Below are positions 9,494 through 19,133 of a DNA stretch of 64,000 bases, one piece after another (positions within the stretch are counted from its first letter, which is position 1; each line of letters opens with the position of its first letter). The notes below the pieces were generated by a model, which saw only the letters and a program-made list of their open reading frames with translations, had not been told where the DNA came from and ran no database searches. A program made the position numbers and the translations under genes. Origin of the DNA: Chryseobacterium fluminis (lineage in GTDB: Bacteria; Bacteroidota; Bacteroidia; Flavobacteriales; Weeksellaceae); the NCBI RefSeq assembly GCF_026314945.1, contig NZ_CP111121.1, forward strand, positions 4,464,001 through 4,528,000, read 5' to 3'.

Positions 9494-11350
9494 TTATTTA
9501 TAATTTTCCGCGGTAAATGTATTATTTTCATTTCCAAATTTATCGTGTAGATTAACCCAAAATCTAGAGGGAGGATAAGGAAAGGTCTTTACACCATACT
9601 TAGTTTCCCTAGTAAATGACTCCGATCTCAGAAGGATACATGTTTGTTTTGCTCTGCTAATACAAACATAACAAAGTCTTTGATCTTCATTTAGCGCAAT
9701 TTCATTACCTATATTTAAATAATATGGGAAGTTTCCTTCCTCCATTCCTAATAATATTACGGCCTCAAATTCTAATCCTTTTGAGCTATGCCGGGTTGTA
9801 ATAGTGACCTCGTTTTCGGGAGATCCAAGATTTGCAAATCTTTTTATCTCTGCATCTTTTAAATTGCGTAAGTTAGCTTCATCTAATAGCTTATTTAAAT
9901 TATCAACTTCATTTGGATACATCTCAGAATTACTAAGCGTCTCTTTAAGCTCTAATTGGTTTATAATATGGCTTAACCATTCAAAACAATTATTACTTTC
10001 CAAACTATTAGCAAGTACTTTATAAAATCTTGTTTTTAAATATATTTCTTCTTTATCTTTCCTAGTATCATTATGATTATTTATTAATCTTCTCCAAAAA
10101 TTAAACAATTCATCAAATGATTGTGTTTCTTTATCAATACTCCATTGGGCACAATCTTGTAACCATACAACAACTGCACTGTTTTCAAAACTCCATTTAA
10201 CAATAAAGAAAGGGATTTCTTCTTGTTTCATAAAAGTTGCCATATGCTGAATTTGAGCATTAGAACTAGTTATAATTCCAATTTCATTTAGAGGAACACT
10301 TTTAGCTAACAAATTAGGAATTATCTTTTTTGCTACAATCTCATACTGAGGTTCCATCCCATTGTCACAAGTAATAAAAGTGAAATCAGCTATATCATCA
10401 TTTCTTTTCCCTGCTATATATTTTGGATAAGGAGGAACTGGTTGCAATGCTTCAATGGAAGCGTCGATAATGTGTTGGGAGCTTCTATAATTTGAAACAA
10501 GATTAATAGTTTTTATATCATCATTTGACATTAGTTCCAATAAGAAATCTGGATACCCTCCGTTAAACCCATAAATAGATTGGTTTGTATCACCAACCGC
10601 ATATAATTTTATTCCAGCATTAAATACTAGTTCAAGCACCATTTCGTGTAATGCCTTACCTAAATCCTGGTACTCGTCCACTAATAGCCAAGGAAACTGA
10701 CTTTTTAATGTTTCCCTAACATATTGCTGTTCATTTATGATTTTAGCAGATAAGTTGATAATGTTAATAAAATCTATAAACTCAGTCTCATTAATCTTAG
10801 CTTCATAAAGTTCCGCTCCTTTCGCAATGAGGTCAGTTGTGCCCATTTGAACCATACTGCGACCTCTTAGGGAAAGGGACCTGTGTTTATTGATATCAGC
10901 CAGAGATAATTGACGAGAATCCTCAACATTCAGTTCCTTAAGTACAGAATTGTAGAGATTATCTTTTATATCATCTGGGATAATTTTAATCGGGTATGCT
11001 ACATTATATTGGGGATATAGATGCGCAAAAGGTTGGATAACATGCAATAAACTAAAGCTATGAACTGTTCCTATAAAGTCTTTGTTAGTAGGAATATAAC
11101 CGTAAGCCCTTAATCTTTTCTTAAGCTCTCTAACAGATTCTCTGCTGTAACTAATACAAGCTAGTCCAGACGGTTTATTAATATGGCTTTTAGCAAGCGT
11201 TACAGCTTTTAAAGTTAATACACGAGTCTTACCACTCCCCGGACCTGCAACAATTACAGAACTCTCCATTGATTGATAAGCTTCGTACTGTTTAGCATCT
11301 TTTTTTATCAGCTCTAAATCTTGAAAAAATTGACTATTCATAAGACTCAT
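9494..11350 (-). CDS. gajB: Gabija defence protein GajB (UvrD/PcrA-like SF1 helicase)
   Basis: GajB partners the GajA nuclease in Gabija anti-phage defence; it is a superfamily 1A helicase-like NTPase. Motifs visible: Walker A VAGPGSGKTR, motif Ia-like ACISYSRESVRELK, Walker B LLVDEYQDLG, motif III GDTNQSIYGFNGG, NYRSS (motif IV), motif V TTRHSSKGLEFEAV and motif VI VCISRAKQT, so all ATPase motifs are intact. About 618 residues from the ATG at 11350, which has AAAGG a few bases before it; in-frame ATGs at 11374 and 11341 are alternatives, the latter forming an 8-base overlap with the gajA stop. Somewhat longer than the founding GajB. Strongly A+T-rich compared with jetA and sbcC on either side. 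Confidence 0.92.
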   Translation of the reverse strand: MSLMNSQFFQDLELIKKDAKQYEAYQSMESSVIVAGPGSGKTRVLTLKAVTLAKSHINKPSGLACISYSRESVRELKKRLRAYGYIPTNKDFIGTVHSFSLLHVIQPFAHLYPQYNVAYPIKIIPDDIKDNLYNSVLKELNVEDSRQLSLADINKHRSLSLRGRSMVQMGTTDLIAKGAELYEAKINETEFIDFINIINLSAKIINEQQYVRETLKSQFPWLLVDEYQDLGKALHEMVLELVFNAGIKLYAVGDTNQSIYGFNGGYPDFLLELMSNDDIKTINLVSNYRSSQHIIDASIEALQPVPPYPKYIAGKRNDDIADFTFITCDNGMEPQYEIVAKKIIPNLLAKSVPLNEIGIITSSNAQIQHMATFMKQEEIPFFIVKWSFENSAVVVWLQDCAQWSIDKETQSFDELFNFWRRLINNHNDTRKDKEEIYLKTRFYKVLANSLESNNCFEWLSHIINQLELKETLSNSEMYPNEVDNLNKLLDEANLRNLKDAEIKRFANLGSPENEVTITTRHSSKGLEFEAVILLGMEEGNFPYYLNIGNEIALNEDQRLCYVCISRAKQTCILLRSESFTRETKYGVKTFPYPPSRFWVNLHDKFGNENNTFTAENYK

Positions 11351-13331
11351 TAACCTTTTGAATAATTGCTTCAATACCTTTGCCTATATAATCCGGAACT
11401 AATTCTAGAATAAGTTCTTCAGCTAATCGCTGGGCAAAACGTCCTTTGCTAATATTTCCCTCGATCTTTTTAAGAGCAGACCAATAATCTTTATTATCAA
11501 GTGCTCCTTCAAAATTCTCTTGCATTTCATCTCCTCCCGGCTTGAGCTCATCGTATACGGTTTTGAGTATTTCAATTCCTTCATCGCCTGAATTGTTCAT
11601 CATATCAACTTCAAGAGTATATTCTCCTATAAAACCTCCTTTATCTCTTATTTCTTCTTCCTCTAATGTAGAGCCGTCTGCTATTATTCTAAGCATAGTA
11701 AGAATATTTACAATATTCTCATTTCCTTTGTGCCCCCAAGACCTACCTGTATTTTGATCCATTATATGATAAACACGTTTGGTCTTATGATTTCCGTCTT
11801 CATCTGTATGTTCTTCAATTTCATAATAATCTCCATCTGTAAATAGCACCCATGGAATATTTAATGCTTTAAGTAATTGAATGTATGGCCTAAAATTCGT
11901 AGAGTCGATATTACATACTACAATCCCATAATTATCTAATGGTGTATCCATTAAATCTGCAGCAGCAGGAATAAAATATTCCTCTGTAATACCCTCAGCC
12001 AAAATAACTCCTTTGCCAAAATAAATTTCTCCCCGCTTCGCATCGATATAACGCTCTATATCCTTTTTTTCTTTATCATCAAGAGATAAATTAGCTGTTG
12101 AGAAAGCTTTACTGCTTTCACTTACTTTTCGAATATGGACAATATAGTTTAGTGGCGTTACAGATGTAATATAAGTTGAATGAGAGGTAAATATTACTGA
12201 AGTATTACTGTTATGCAATACCTCTCGATAGATCAACCGCTGTAATGTTGGATGTAAATGCGCTTCTGGTTCTTCTACCGCTAAAATTGTAAATGCCTGA
12301 TGTTTATAATTATGTTCATCCATAAAATCATACAATGATTCAACCTTGCCATCTTCAATTTCTTGCTTCAAGATATAGTTTCCTTTATCACTTACTTCAT
12401 ATAGCTCTGCTAATAATCCACCTCCATCTTCGGCCGCTAATGATTCAAATTGGGCAGGTTTTATAATGGGCAATATAGTTTTGTCTTTTAAAAGGAGTAA
12501 CATTAAAGAGATATAAAGAATATTGGCCAGGCCTAAGCTTAATTCCGAGACAGATCTTTCCTTTAATCCCATATATACCTGCAATGTATATAGCAATCTT
12601 TCAGTATCAATGTCGAATGTTCTTAATGTAATTTGGTGATCAGTATGTAATCCAGACAATGTAGTGAACTGATTCGTAAGGACATTTTTTATATGTTCAA
12701 TTTCATCGAGTTCAAGAATTCCCTTCGCTGCATATTTCAAAGCGTTCGATATTTCTTCAAGATGTTCAGAAGATATTTCATACTGTTTGACAAGTTTATA
12801 CAATGGAGAGTTTTTGTTTGCTTTTAATTCTCGTTCAACATCTCTCAATGCCTTTATAACATAAATATTAATATAATTGCGGTCTTCATTAGTAAATCTT
12901 TTTTCTTCATTATTCCCTTTAAATAACTCGTATTTATAATTAATGATATTACCGAATTCATCAACATTAGGCTTAAACTTATAGGTGAATCTAAGAGTTG
13001 GAGGAGTATCTGATATTACTGCATCTACAAACTGGGCCTTAAGTTTACTATTATGTTCATACCCCCTTATTTCAAGATTAATTTCGATTACCTCACCATT
13101 TTCCATAGGAGACTCAATACTCTCATGAAAATCTTCAGGAAGTAATTCTCGATCAGCATCGGAATAACTTTTATCCAAGATTAATTGGATTGCTCTTAAA
13201 AAATTTGTTTTCCCAACATTATTCTCTCCAATAATCACCTGTTTGTGATCCAAAGCCACATCCACATCCAAAAAGTTTCGAAAATTTTTTATTTGTACTC
13301 TTGATATGTATGGATTTTTAAATTGTGCCAT
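11334..13331 (-). CDS. gajA: Gabija defence protein GajA (OLD-family ATPase/Toprim endonuclease)
   Basis: GajA is the site-specific DNA nickase/endonuclease of Gabija, held inactive by nucleotides and released when they are depleted during infection. This 665-residue protein has an N-terminal ABC-type ATPase domain with Walker A GENNVGKT (residues 35-42), a signature-like VSELSLGLAN and Walker B LAVEEPEAHLHP, and a C-terminal Toprim domain starting near residue 440 with the catalytic Glu in VILAEGITEEY and the DxD in VLFTDGDYYE. It is longer than the 578-residue founding GajA, with an extended acidic C-terminal part. It starts 15 bases after the sbcC stop and overlaps gajB. The class 2 OLD plus UvrD pairing defines Gabija rather than a lone OLD nuclease. 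Confidence 0.92.
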   Translation of the reverse strand: MAQFKNPYISRVQIKNFRNFLDVDVALDHKQVIIGENNVGKTNFLRAIQLILDKSYSDADRELLPEDFHESIESPMENGEVIEINLEIRGYEHNSKLKAQFVDAVISDTPPTLRFTYKFKPNVDEFGNIINYKYELFKGNNEEKRFTNEDRNYINIYVIKALRDVERELKANKNSPLYKLVKQYEISSEHLEEISNALKYAAKGILELDEIEHIKNVLTNQFTTLSGLHTDHQITLRTFDIDTERLLYTLQVYMGLKERSVSELSLGLANILYISLMLLLLKDKTILPIIKPAQFESLAAEDGGGLLAELYEVSDKGNYILKQEIEDGKVESLYDFMDEHNYKHQAFTILAVEEPEAHLHPTLQRLIYREVLHNSNTSVIFTSHSTYITSVTPLNYIVHIRKVSESSKAFSTANLSLDDKEKKDIERYIDAKRGEIYFGKGVILAEGITEEYFIPAAADLMDTPLDNYGIVVCNIDSTNFRPYIQLLKALNIPWVLFTDGDYYEIEEHTDEDGNHKTKRVYHIMDQNTGRSWGHKGNENIVNILTMLRIIADGSTLEEEEIRDKGGFIGEYTLEVDMMNNSGDEGIEILKTVYDELKPGGDEMQENFEGALDNKDYWSALKKIEGNISKGRFAQRLAEELILELVPDYIGKGIEAIIQKVNESYE

Positions 13332-13346
13332 ATTCTTATTTGATTT

Positions 13347-16300
13347 TTATTTATGATTAACCTCCACCTTACTCCTGCCGCTCTGCTGCTTACTCACTTT
13401 GATCTGCACCGGAATCCGTTCGGTCATTTCCTGGACGTGCGAGATCACACCTACTTTTCGGCCCTGGTTGTGCAGGCGTTCGAGGGCATCCATGGCGATG
13501 TTGAGTGTGGTAGGATCTAGCGAGCCGAAACCTTCATCAATAAATAAGGATTCTACTTTCATGCGCCTGGATGACAGCGAAGCCAAACCTAAGGCCAGAG
13601 CCAGCGACACCAGGAAAGATTCTCCACCCGAAAGCGAGTAAACCGTACGCACTTCATCGCCCATGTCCTGATCCACCACCTGGAGACCCAATGATGCCGG
13701 AATGCGTTCGATCCGGTAGCGGTTGGTCAAGGCCTGCAAATGGATGTTGGCATAACCCAATAGCACATCCAGGGTATATTCTTGGGCAATCTGGCGGAAT
13801 TTCTTCCCATCGGCTGAACCAATGATCTCGTTGAGCTTTGCCCAATTTTCGGTGATGGCTGCCTGTGTTGCGATACTTTGCAGTAGGTCGCCGATCCGGT
13901 TTTTGTTAGCTTCATCCTGTTGCAGGCGGAAGCTATTTTCTCCTTTTTTATGCTTCTTTTCTTCCACTTCTGATTTAACCGTAACGTTGAGGGTGATGAG
14001 TTCTTCGAGTGGGATTTGCGATGCACCATTTTGCTGATGACGCGCTAAAGCCTGTTGTCGTTCGGCAAGAATGCTGTTGGCTTTGGTCAACTCTTCATCA
14101 ATCGCCTGCAATGCTTTGCGTTCGGTGTCTATCCAGTTGTTGCCCAATGTCAGCAAATTATGGAGTGCTTCTAGGCTGAGCGGCTGATCATTCTTTTGGT
14201 TATACTCCTCCAGCCAGTCCAGCAGATGCTGTGAAGTTTTCTGTATCGTGCTTTTCAATGTATTTAACGCGGCCATGAGTTCCTCCTGCCGGGTAAGGGC
14301 TTTGGTACGATCGATGGCCAGCTGTTGTTGCATGGCTTTTAGATGGTCAAATACTTCCTGGGCTTTGCTGATGGCCTGTTTCAGTTGAAGTTCCTTTTCA
14401 TCAGCAGGCTGCCCTACAAAAAGGTCTTGACGTTGTTGGCTCAGATCCAGGTAAAATTCCTGTTGAGAGAGATGAGTTTCCGTTTTCCTTTCGGCTTCTG
14501 ATGCCAGTGCTTTTGCCTGGTGTTCCATTACTTTCAGAGTCGCTTCCAGTGCTGCTTTTTCTCGGGTACATTGATCCAGTTTTTCGGTATGGGCTTTCCA
14601 TTGTTCGGTAAAAGTTGTAATGCCATCTGTAAATGTAGCAGGGGTAGCCTTCCAGTTTTCCATCCAGCCGGATGCGGAGAAATATGGCGATAGAAGTGCT
14701 TCAACTCCTTTCAGATGGGTCGAAGCTACTTCCTGTTCGCGTTTCATCTGGTTTTGCTGTTCCTGAAATAAGGACAGGTTGTTTTGAATATCTTTGATTT
14801 GATTCGCCAGGCCGTCGGTATTTTCCTTTAGTTGATCCATCATATTTTTAGCCGTTTCCAACGCTTGTTTTTGGTCTGCATAGGTTTGCAATTGAGTGAT
14901 CAGATCAGCCTGTTTTGCTTTAAAAGCCTGCAATTGGGTGTCAATCCATGATGCTTTTTCCGCATCAGTTATAGAAAGACTGTTTTTCGACGCATCCGAT
15001 TGTTCCCAGGCTTGTCTTTGGATCTTAAGGGCGGATTGTTTCACCTGAAGATCTTCCTTCTGTCGTTGAATGGTGGTTTGCAGGCGCTGGCATTCCTGCT
15101 CTAAGGCCTGATGTTTGCTATGGCTGGCCAGATAGATTTGTTCTTTTTCCTGATGGGCTTTTTCGAGTTGAGCCAAAACCTTTTCGAGTTGGGGGTTTTC
15201 CACCACATAAGGATGGTGTGTGCTGCCACATACCGGGCAGGGTTCATGCTCGATCAGTGCTTCCCTCAACGTTTCTACATTTTCTGCCGATGCCAGCCGG
15301 GCCTGTTGCAGTATTTGATCAGCTGTATCTCTTTCCGCCTTGATGACCGGCAGTTGTTGGTAAAGCTCTTGTAGAAGCGTCTGTTTGTGTTGATGATCGG
15401 TTTGATCCTGTACCTGCTTCTGCTTTAAACTTTCGCATTCGGTCTGTGCATAATAGTACAGTTGCCATTGTGCCTGTGCCTTGATCAGCTCTTCTACCTG
15501 AGCGTCAGTTTTAGTTTTATTGCGGTTCAGGGTTTCGATCGGAATGGGCAGTAATGCTTCGGATTGGGCATTGCAGCTTTTTTGTTGATTTTCGAAAGCC
15601 TGCAACTGCTGTTTCCACTGCCGCTCAATATTTGTTTTTTGGGCTTCGGTGGTTTGGATTTTATTCTGTAACTGTGCTAAACTTGCCGCAGCATTTTGCA
15701 GCGCTTCCAGCAGTTTTTGTGCATCTTCCAGTTTGGAGAGGATGAGATTTTTATTTTCGGCAACCGGCTTTCGGGAAGCCTGTTCAGTCTGCCATTGGCT
15801 GATGGTGTCTATTTCTCCCAGCAGTGCAACAAATGCTTCCTCTTTATTTTTAAGTATAGCCTGATGTTGCCAGTTAACTTCATTTACTTTCTGAGCCTCT
15901 TCTTTCAGCTGGCTGACCTGCTCTTTTTTCTCCGACAGCAGCGTATCGAGCTTTCTGGCTTTTTCCAGTAAGGGTTGCGCATCCGCAAGGGCTTTATGTT
16001 CAGCAGAAAGCTGATGGTCGGCTTCTATTAGCTGCTTTTCAAGTGTTTCCTGTTGTGCTTGCAGTGAAGCCAGGGTTTCCTTTAAAGAGACCAGCAGGGC
16101 TGATTGATCGGTCTGTTGTGCTTGTGCTTGCTGTAAGGCATCTGCCCAGCTTCGGGTTTGCTGTGCCTGTTCGACTGCATGTAATTTAAGGCTTCTCGGT
16201 AAAGCGGAAGTTTTGGTTTCAGCAGCTACTTGTAAGACATTTTGTGCTTCATCGTTGCTTTGTTGAAAGTTGACGAGTTGTTCGTACCATCCGATCCCGG

Positions 16301-17081
16301 CAGTGTATTTTTCGATCTCTGCTTCAAGGCTTTTGATCTGGCTTTCCAGCAGCTCCTGATCTGCAGATAGGGCGTGCTGTTCTTCATCACTCAGGGTGAC
16401 AATACCTTCTTTACGGACATGGAGATCGCGTAGGTGTAATTCTTCGGCCTTGTATTTTTCAAAGATCTTCCGGGAGATTTCAGAATAAATATGGGTTCCC
16501 GTCAGCTTTTCAAGCAAAGAAGATTTCTCGTCGCGGTTGGCTTTCATAAAAGCGGTAAAGTCACCCTGCGCCAGCAACACCGACCGGGTAAATTGCTCAA
16601 AATTCAAACCGACCAATCGTGCGATTTCATTGAAGGTTTCTGCTTTTCTGCCGGGCATATCGACTGCGGTGCTGAGGTTTTTTAGCGTCACCGAATCAGA
16701 TTGTATGCTTCCATCGGCACGGTTCCTGGCCCGCCTCACCCTCCAGGTAGCGCGGTAGTTTTGCCCATCGACTCCTCTGAAATCGACTTCAGCAAATCCA
16801 TCAGCAGTGCCGTCGCGCAGAATGCCCCGCACATCGCCCTGGCTTAGTGTGCTTCCCAGTACATCTTGAATTTCAACGCCTGTTTCCCTGGCTTGGAGAT
16901 AACGGGGCGTTTTTCCGTACAAGGCCAAACATAAAGCATCCAGGATGGTTGATTTTCCGGCTCCGGTAGCACCGGTGATGGCGAAGATCCCTATAGAACA
17001 TAAGGGCTCGTCCGTAAAGTTGATTTCGGTGACTCCTTCTAATGAAGCTAAATTTTTAATGCGTATGGCGAGAATCTTCAT
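13347..17081 (-). CDS. sbcC: Exonuclease SbcCD, ATPase subunit SbcC (Rad50-like)
   Basis: SbcC is the Rad50-type ATPase that with SbcD opens and degrades hairpins, palindromes and blocked DNA ends. In this 1244-residue protein Walker A (ITGATGAGKSTILDAL) lies at about residues 35-50, followed by YGKTPR as usual for SbcC. Two very long coiled-coil arms flank a zinc hook with CPVCGSTHHP at about residue 614. The C-terminal lobe has the ABC signature SLSGGESFLVSLALAL and Walker B SLFIDEGFGSLD. The ATG is one base beyond the sbcD stop, so translation is coupled. The family is often core, but here the gene is embedded directly upstream of two defence systems (15 bases before gajA). Confidence 0.96.
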   Translation of the reverse strand: MKILAIRIKNLASLEGVTEINFTDEPLCSIGIFAITGATGAGKSTILDALCLALYGKTPRYLQARETGVEIQDVLGSTLSQGDVRGILRDGTADGFAEVDFRGVDGQNYRATWRVRRARNRADGSIQSDSVTLKNLSTAVDMPGRKAETFNEIARLVGLNFEQFTRSVLLAQGDFTAFMKANRDEKSSLLEKLTGTHIYSEISRKIFEKYKAEELHLRDLHVRKEGIVTLSDEEQHALSADQELLESQIKSLEAEIEKYTAGIGWYEQLVNFQQSNDEAQNVLQVAAETKTSALPRSLKLHAVEQAQQTRSWADALQQAQAQQTDQSALLVSLKETLASLQAQQETLEKQLIEADHQLSAEHKALADAQPLLEKARKLDTLLSEKKEQVSQLKEEAQKVNEVNWQHQAILKNKEEAFVALLGEIDTISQWQTEQASRKPVAENKNLILSKLEDAQKLLEALQNAAASLAQLQNKIQTTEAQKTNIERQWKQQLQAFENQQKSCNAQSEALLPIPIETLNRNKTKTDAQVEELIKAQAQWQLYYYAQTECESLKQKQVQDQTDHQHKQTLLQELYQQLPVIKAERDTADQILQQARLASAENVETLREALIEHEPCPVCGSTHHPYVVENPQLEKVLAQLEKAHQEKEQIYLASHSKHQALEQECQRLQTTIQRQKEDLQVKQSALKIQRQAWEQSDASKNSLSITDAEKASWIDTQLQAFKAKQADLITQLQTYADQKQALETAKNMMDQLKENTDGLANQIKDIQNNLSLFQEQQNQMKREQEVASTHLKGVEALLSPYFSASGWMENWKATPATFTDGITTFTEQWKAHTEKLDQCTREKAALEATLKVMEHQAKALASEAERKTETHLSQQEFYLDLSQQRQDLFVGQPADEKELQLKQAISKAQEVFDHLKAMQQQLAIDRTKALTRQEELMAALNTLKSTIQKTSQHLLDWLEEYNQKNDQPLSLEALHNLLTLGNNWIDTERKALQAIDEELTKANSILAERQQALARHQQNGASQIPLEELITLNVTVKSEVEEKKHKKGENSFRLQQDEANKNRIGDLLQSIATQAAITENWAKLNEIIGSADGKKFRQIAQEYTLDVLLGYANIHLQALTNRYRIERIPASLGLQVVDQDMGDEVRTVYSLSGGESFLVSLALALGLASLSSRRMKVESLFIDEGFGSLDPTTLNIAMDALERLHNQGRKVGVISHVQEMTERIPVQIKVSKQQSGRSKVEVNHK

Positions 17082-17082
17082 C

Positions 17083-18318
17083 TTATTCGGCTTTATGAGT
17101 TACTTCCTGCACCACCTGTTGAAAGAGCTGCAACAAATCATTGGGAACTTCGCTATTGTATCGGGACTGGTAGACTTTGCCGAATATATCAAGCGGCTGC
17201 AGTTCATTTAGTTTTTCAGGTGTGATCAGTTCCGGTGTTTCTTTAATTGAACTCGGATATTGGGCATCTATTTTTGCAAGTCTGACGCCTTTGCCAGCCA
17301 ATGCGGATTCTACTTTATGGCGCAAAGCGGGCTCTGGTCCATCCAGCAAGACACGCACCTGTAGATAAGGAAGCTTTTCCGGACTGGAATCGGCTGATGG
17401 CAATTGTTCCAAAAGGGAAATGACTTCATGCAAAGGCTGATGCTGATGTGGAATTCTTTGCAATGGCACAGATACCGGAATTTCAATCGCCTTCAGATCG
17501 CTGATTTCCTGATTAAGATCAAAAACAATGACCTGATGTTTGTAATGAATTTCGGAAAAAGACATCGGCAAGGGGCTGCCGGAGTAACGAATATGCTCCT
17601 TTCCACCAATTTTTTGCGCTTTATGAATATGTCCCAAAGCCACATATTTGATGTCGGGATGAAAAGCTGTGGCTGAAATGCATTCTACACCGCCCATGAT
17701 CAGCCTTTCGGTTTTGTCAAGATCAGTAATCTCTGCCTGCTGGGTATGCAAATGCCCCATAGCAATGATAGGTTGATTTTCCGCGTTATGTTTTTGAGCA
17801 AAATCAAAAGCGTCCTGATATAAAGCTGCCACGCCTTCAGTATAAGGATTGGCGCAATCGGCAATGGCCGGATAGTCGCCCATACGCAGGAAAGGAACGG
17901 CCAGACACCAGGCTTTGATGGCTCCCGAAGCATTATGTATTTTAATCAGCAGTTTTTCATAATCAATATTTCCCTCGGCATCTTTTTCTACAAGTCCGAT
18001 AATATGAACATGAGAAGACTCAAGCAATGGTTTGGGCGCCTCCAAACGTGCCGCCGAGTCGTGGTTGCCTGCCGTAATGATGATTTGCAGATCCTGAAGT
18101 GCTGTTGTTGCCTCATTCAGAAAACGGTAGAACATCCTCACCGAGGCTGCCGACGGATTGGAACTATCGAAGATATCGCCACTGATCAGCAGCACCTCGA
18201 TTTTTTCTGCGACCAACGTTTCCACCAGCCAATTCAGAAATTGCTGATGTTCGTAGCTACGATCATATTCATGAAACAGCTGACCAATATGCCAGTCTGC
18301 AGTATGCAAGAATTTCAT
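17083..18318 (-). CDS. sbcD: Exonuclease SbcCD, nuclease subunit SbcD (Mre11-like)
   Basis: SbcD is the Mn-dependent nuclease subunit of SbcCD. The 411-residue protein has the complete calcineurin-like phosphoesterase motif set: TADWHIGQ (motif I, D-x-H), LISGDIFDSSNP (GDxxD), ITAGNHDSAAR (GNHD), AMGHLHTQ and ALGHIHKAQ (GHxH), within the first 250 residues. The C-terminal capping domain follows and ends in a His/Lys-rich tail. The protein is about normal length. It is the first gene of the eight-gene minus-strand block. Upstream (18335-18348) is the inverted repeat GGTAAA-AA-TTTACC close to the start codon, a possible operator. No clear TAnnTTTG box was found. Confidence 0.95.
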   Translation of the reverse strand: MKFLHTADWHIGQLFHEYDRSYEHQQFLNWLVETLVAEKIEVLLISGDIFDSSNPSAASVRMFYRFLNEATTALQDLQIIITAGNHDSAARLEAPKPLLESSHVHIIGLVEKDAEGNIDYEKLLIKIHNASGAIKAWCLAVPFLRMGDYPAIADCANPYTEGVAALYQDAFDFAQKHNAENQPIIAMGHLHTQQAEITDLDKTERLIMGGVECISATAFHPDIKYVALGHIHKAQKIGGKEHIRYSGSPLPMSFSEIHYKHQVIVFDLNQEISDLKAIEIPVSVPLQRIPHQHQPLHEVISLLEQLPSADSSPEKLPYLQVRVLLDGPEPALRHKVESALAGKGVRLAKIDAQYPSSIKETPELITPEKLNELQPLDIFGKVYQSRYNSEVPNDLLQLFQQVVQEVTHKAE

Positions 18319-18703
18319 AAAAGGAATTTAGTACGGTAAAAATTTACCACATAAAAATATGGGTGCTTAAAACAACTTAGCCAAAATATCCTGGCAAAAT
18401 TAAGTGACGCTGTCAGTAAAGCTGATTATAGAATACAATAGGTATGGTCTATTTGATTTTTTCATAAGGAGGCGTTATTAGTTGACGCAATTTAATAATT
18501 AATTTAAAATCAGCATCATCGTTTTAAAAACAATTGATATACCCATGATTCCTTTTTCACACTTTAATAAAGTATCACTCCAAAATTAAGCACATCAAAC
18601 TGTATCCCAGTGAGGGAAACCGTAAGGTTGGGAAGTTTATTTTGATAAGAGCTATCGCTATTGGGACAGAAAAGAATCCAATAAATAAGAATGTAATTTT
18701 ATA
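18319..18703. other. Non-coding gap between sbcD and the insertion sequence
   Basis: I see no gene here. It must contain the start of the defence transcript. The last 60 bases before the IS contain CTATTGGGA, and the reverse complement TCCCAATAG occurs just beyond the right IS end (20111-20119). This suggests that the IS landed inside, or next to, an older palindromic repeat. Confidence 0.5.
18335..18348. promoter_or_regulatory. Inverted repeat just upstream of sbcD
   Basis: GGTAAA AA TTTACC lies 17-30 bases before the sbcD start codon, where an operator for the block could sit. It is short and A+T-rich, so chance is a real alternative. Confidence 0.3.
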
Positions 18704-18726
18704 GGATCAGTATCAAAAGTTGGGGA
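18704..18726 (+). repeat. IS left terminal inverted repeat
   Basis: 23 bp starting GGATCAGTATC and ending AAAAGTTGGGGA. Matches the reverse complement of 20080-20102 at 20 of 23 positions, with differences at positions 7, 8 and 10. Confidence 0.85.
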
Positions 18727-18754
18727 GAAAAATTAATAATTGTAATTTTACAAG

Positions 18755-19105
18755 ATGTCATCTGAGAAAGAATTATTAAAATTACTGTTACCGGAATATC
18801 TGGTTGAATACTTTGATATAACCCATTTTGAAGAAAAGGAAGGACTGCTCCATCTTTATTTTGAAGAAAAAAATACTGTTCCCAAAGAACTTTCCTCTTT
18901 GCATCTACAATCCAAAGGTTTTCACGAAGAAATCACGGTTAATGACTTTCCTCTCCGTGGAAAACCTGTAAAACTTCACATCAGACGAAGAAGATGGACC
19001 GATATAAAATCTGGTAAGATCCTGCAGAGAGACTGGAGTCTCATCGCCGTTGGAACCCGCATGACAAAGGACTTTGCGGAGTTCTTAAAAAAAATCAGCC
19101 GATAA
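18755..19105 (+). CDS. ISAon1-type transposase N-terminal protein
   Basis: Encodes 116 residues with the look of the ISAon1 transposase N-terminal region: short acidic start (SSEKELLKLLLPEYLVEYFD), a YFEEKNTVPKE segment, and a basic block IRRRRWTDIKSGKI near residues 75-88 that could contact DNA. It ends at TAA right after an A8 run (19087-19094). The second transposase frame is open from just after its stop codon TAA at 19086-19088 and is shifted by +1, so ribosomal slippage at the A run could join the two frames (codons for the KALPLETIGEMYG region follow). Lies 28 bases inside the left terminal repeat. Confidence 0.8.
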   Translation: MSSEKELLKLLLPEYLVEYFDITHFEEKEGLLHLYFEEKNTVPKELSSLHLQSKGFHEEITVNDFPLRGKPVKLHIRRRRWTDIKSGKILQRDWSLIAVGTRMTKDFAEFLKKISR

Positions 19106-19133
19106 AGCTCTTCCCTTAGAAACCATCGGTGAG

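Noticed and set aside
13399..16758. Many 60-90-codon ORFs on the plus strand within sbcC
   Set aside because: They are opposite to a continuous 1244-codon gene with Walker, zinc-hook and signature motifs, and none has a start context or domain.
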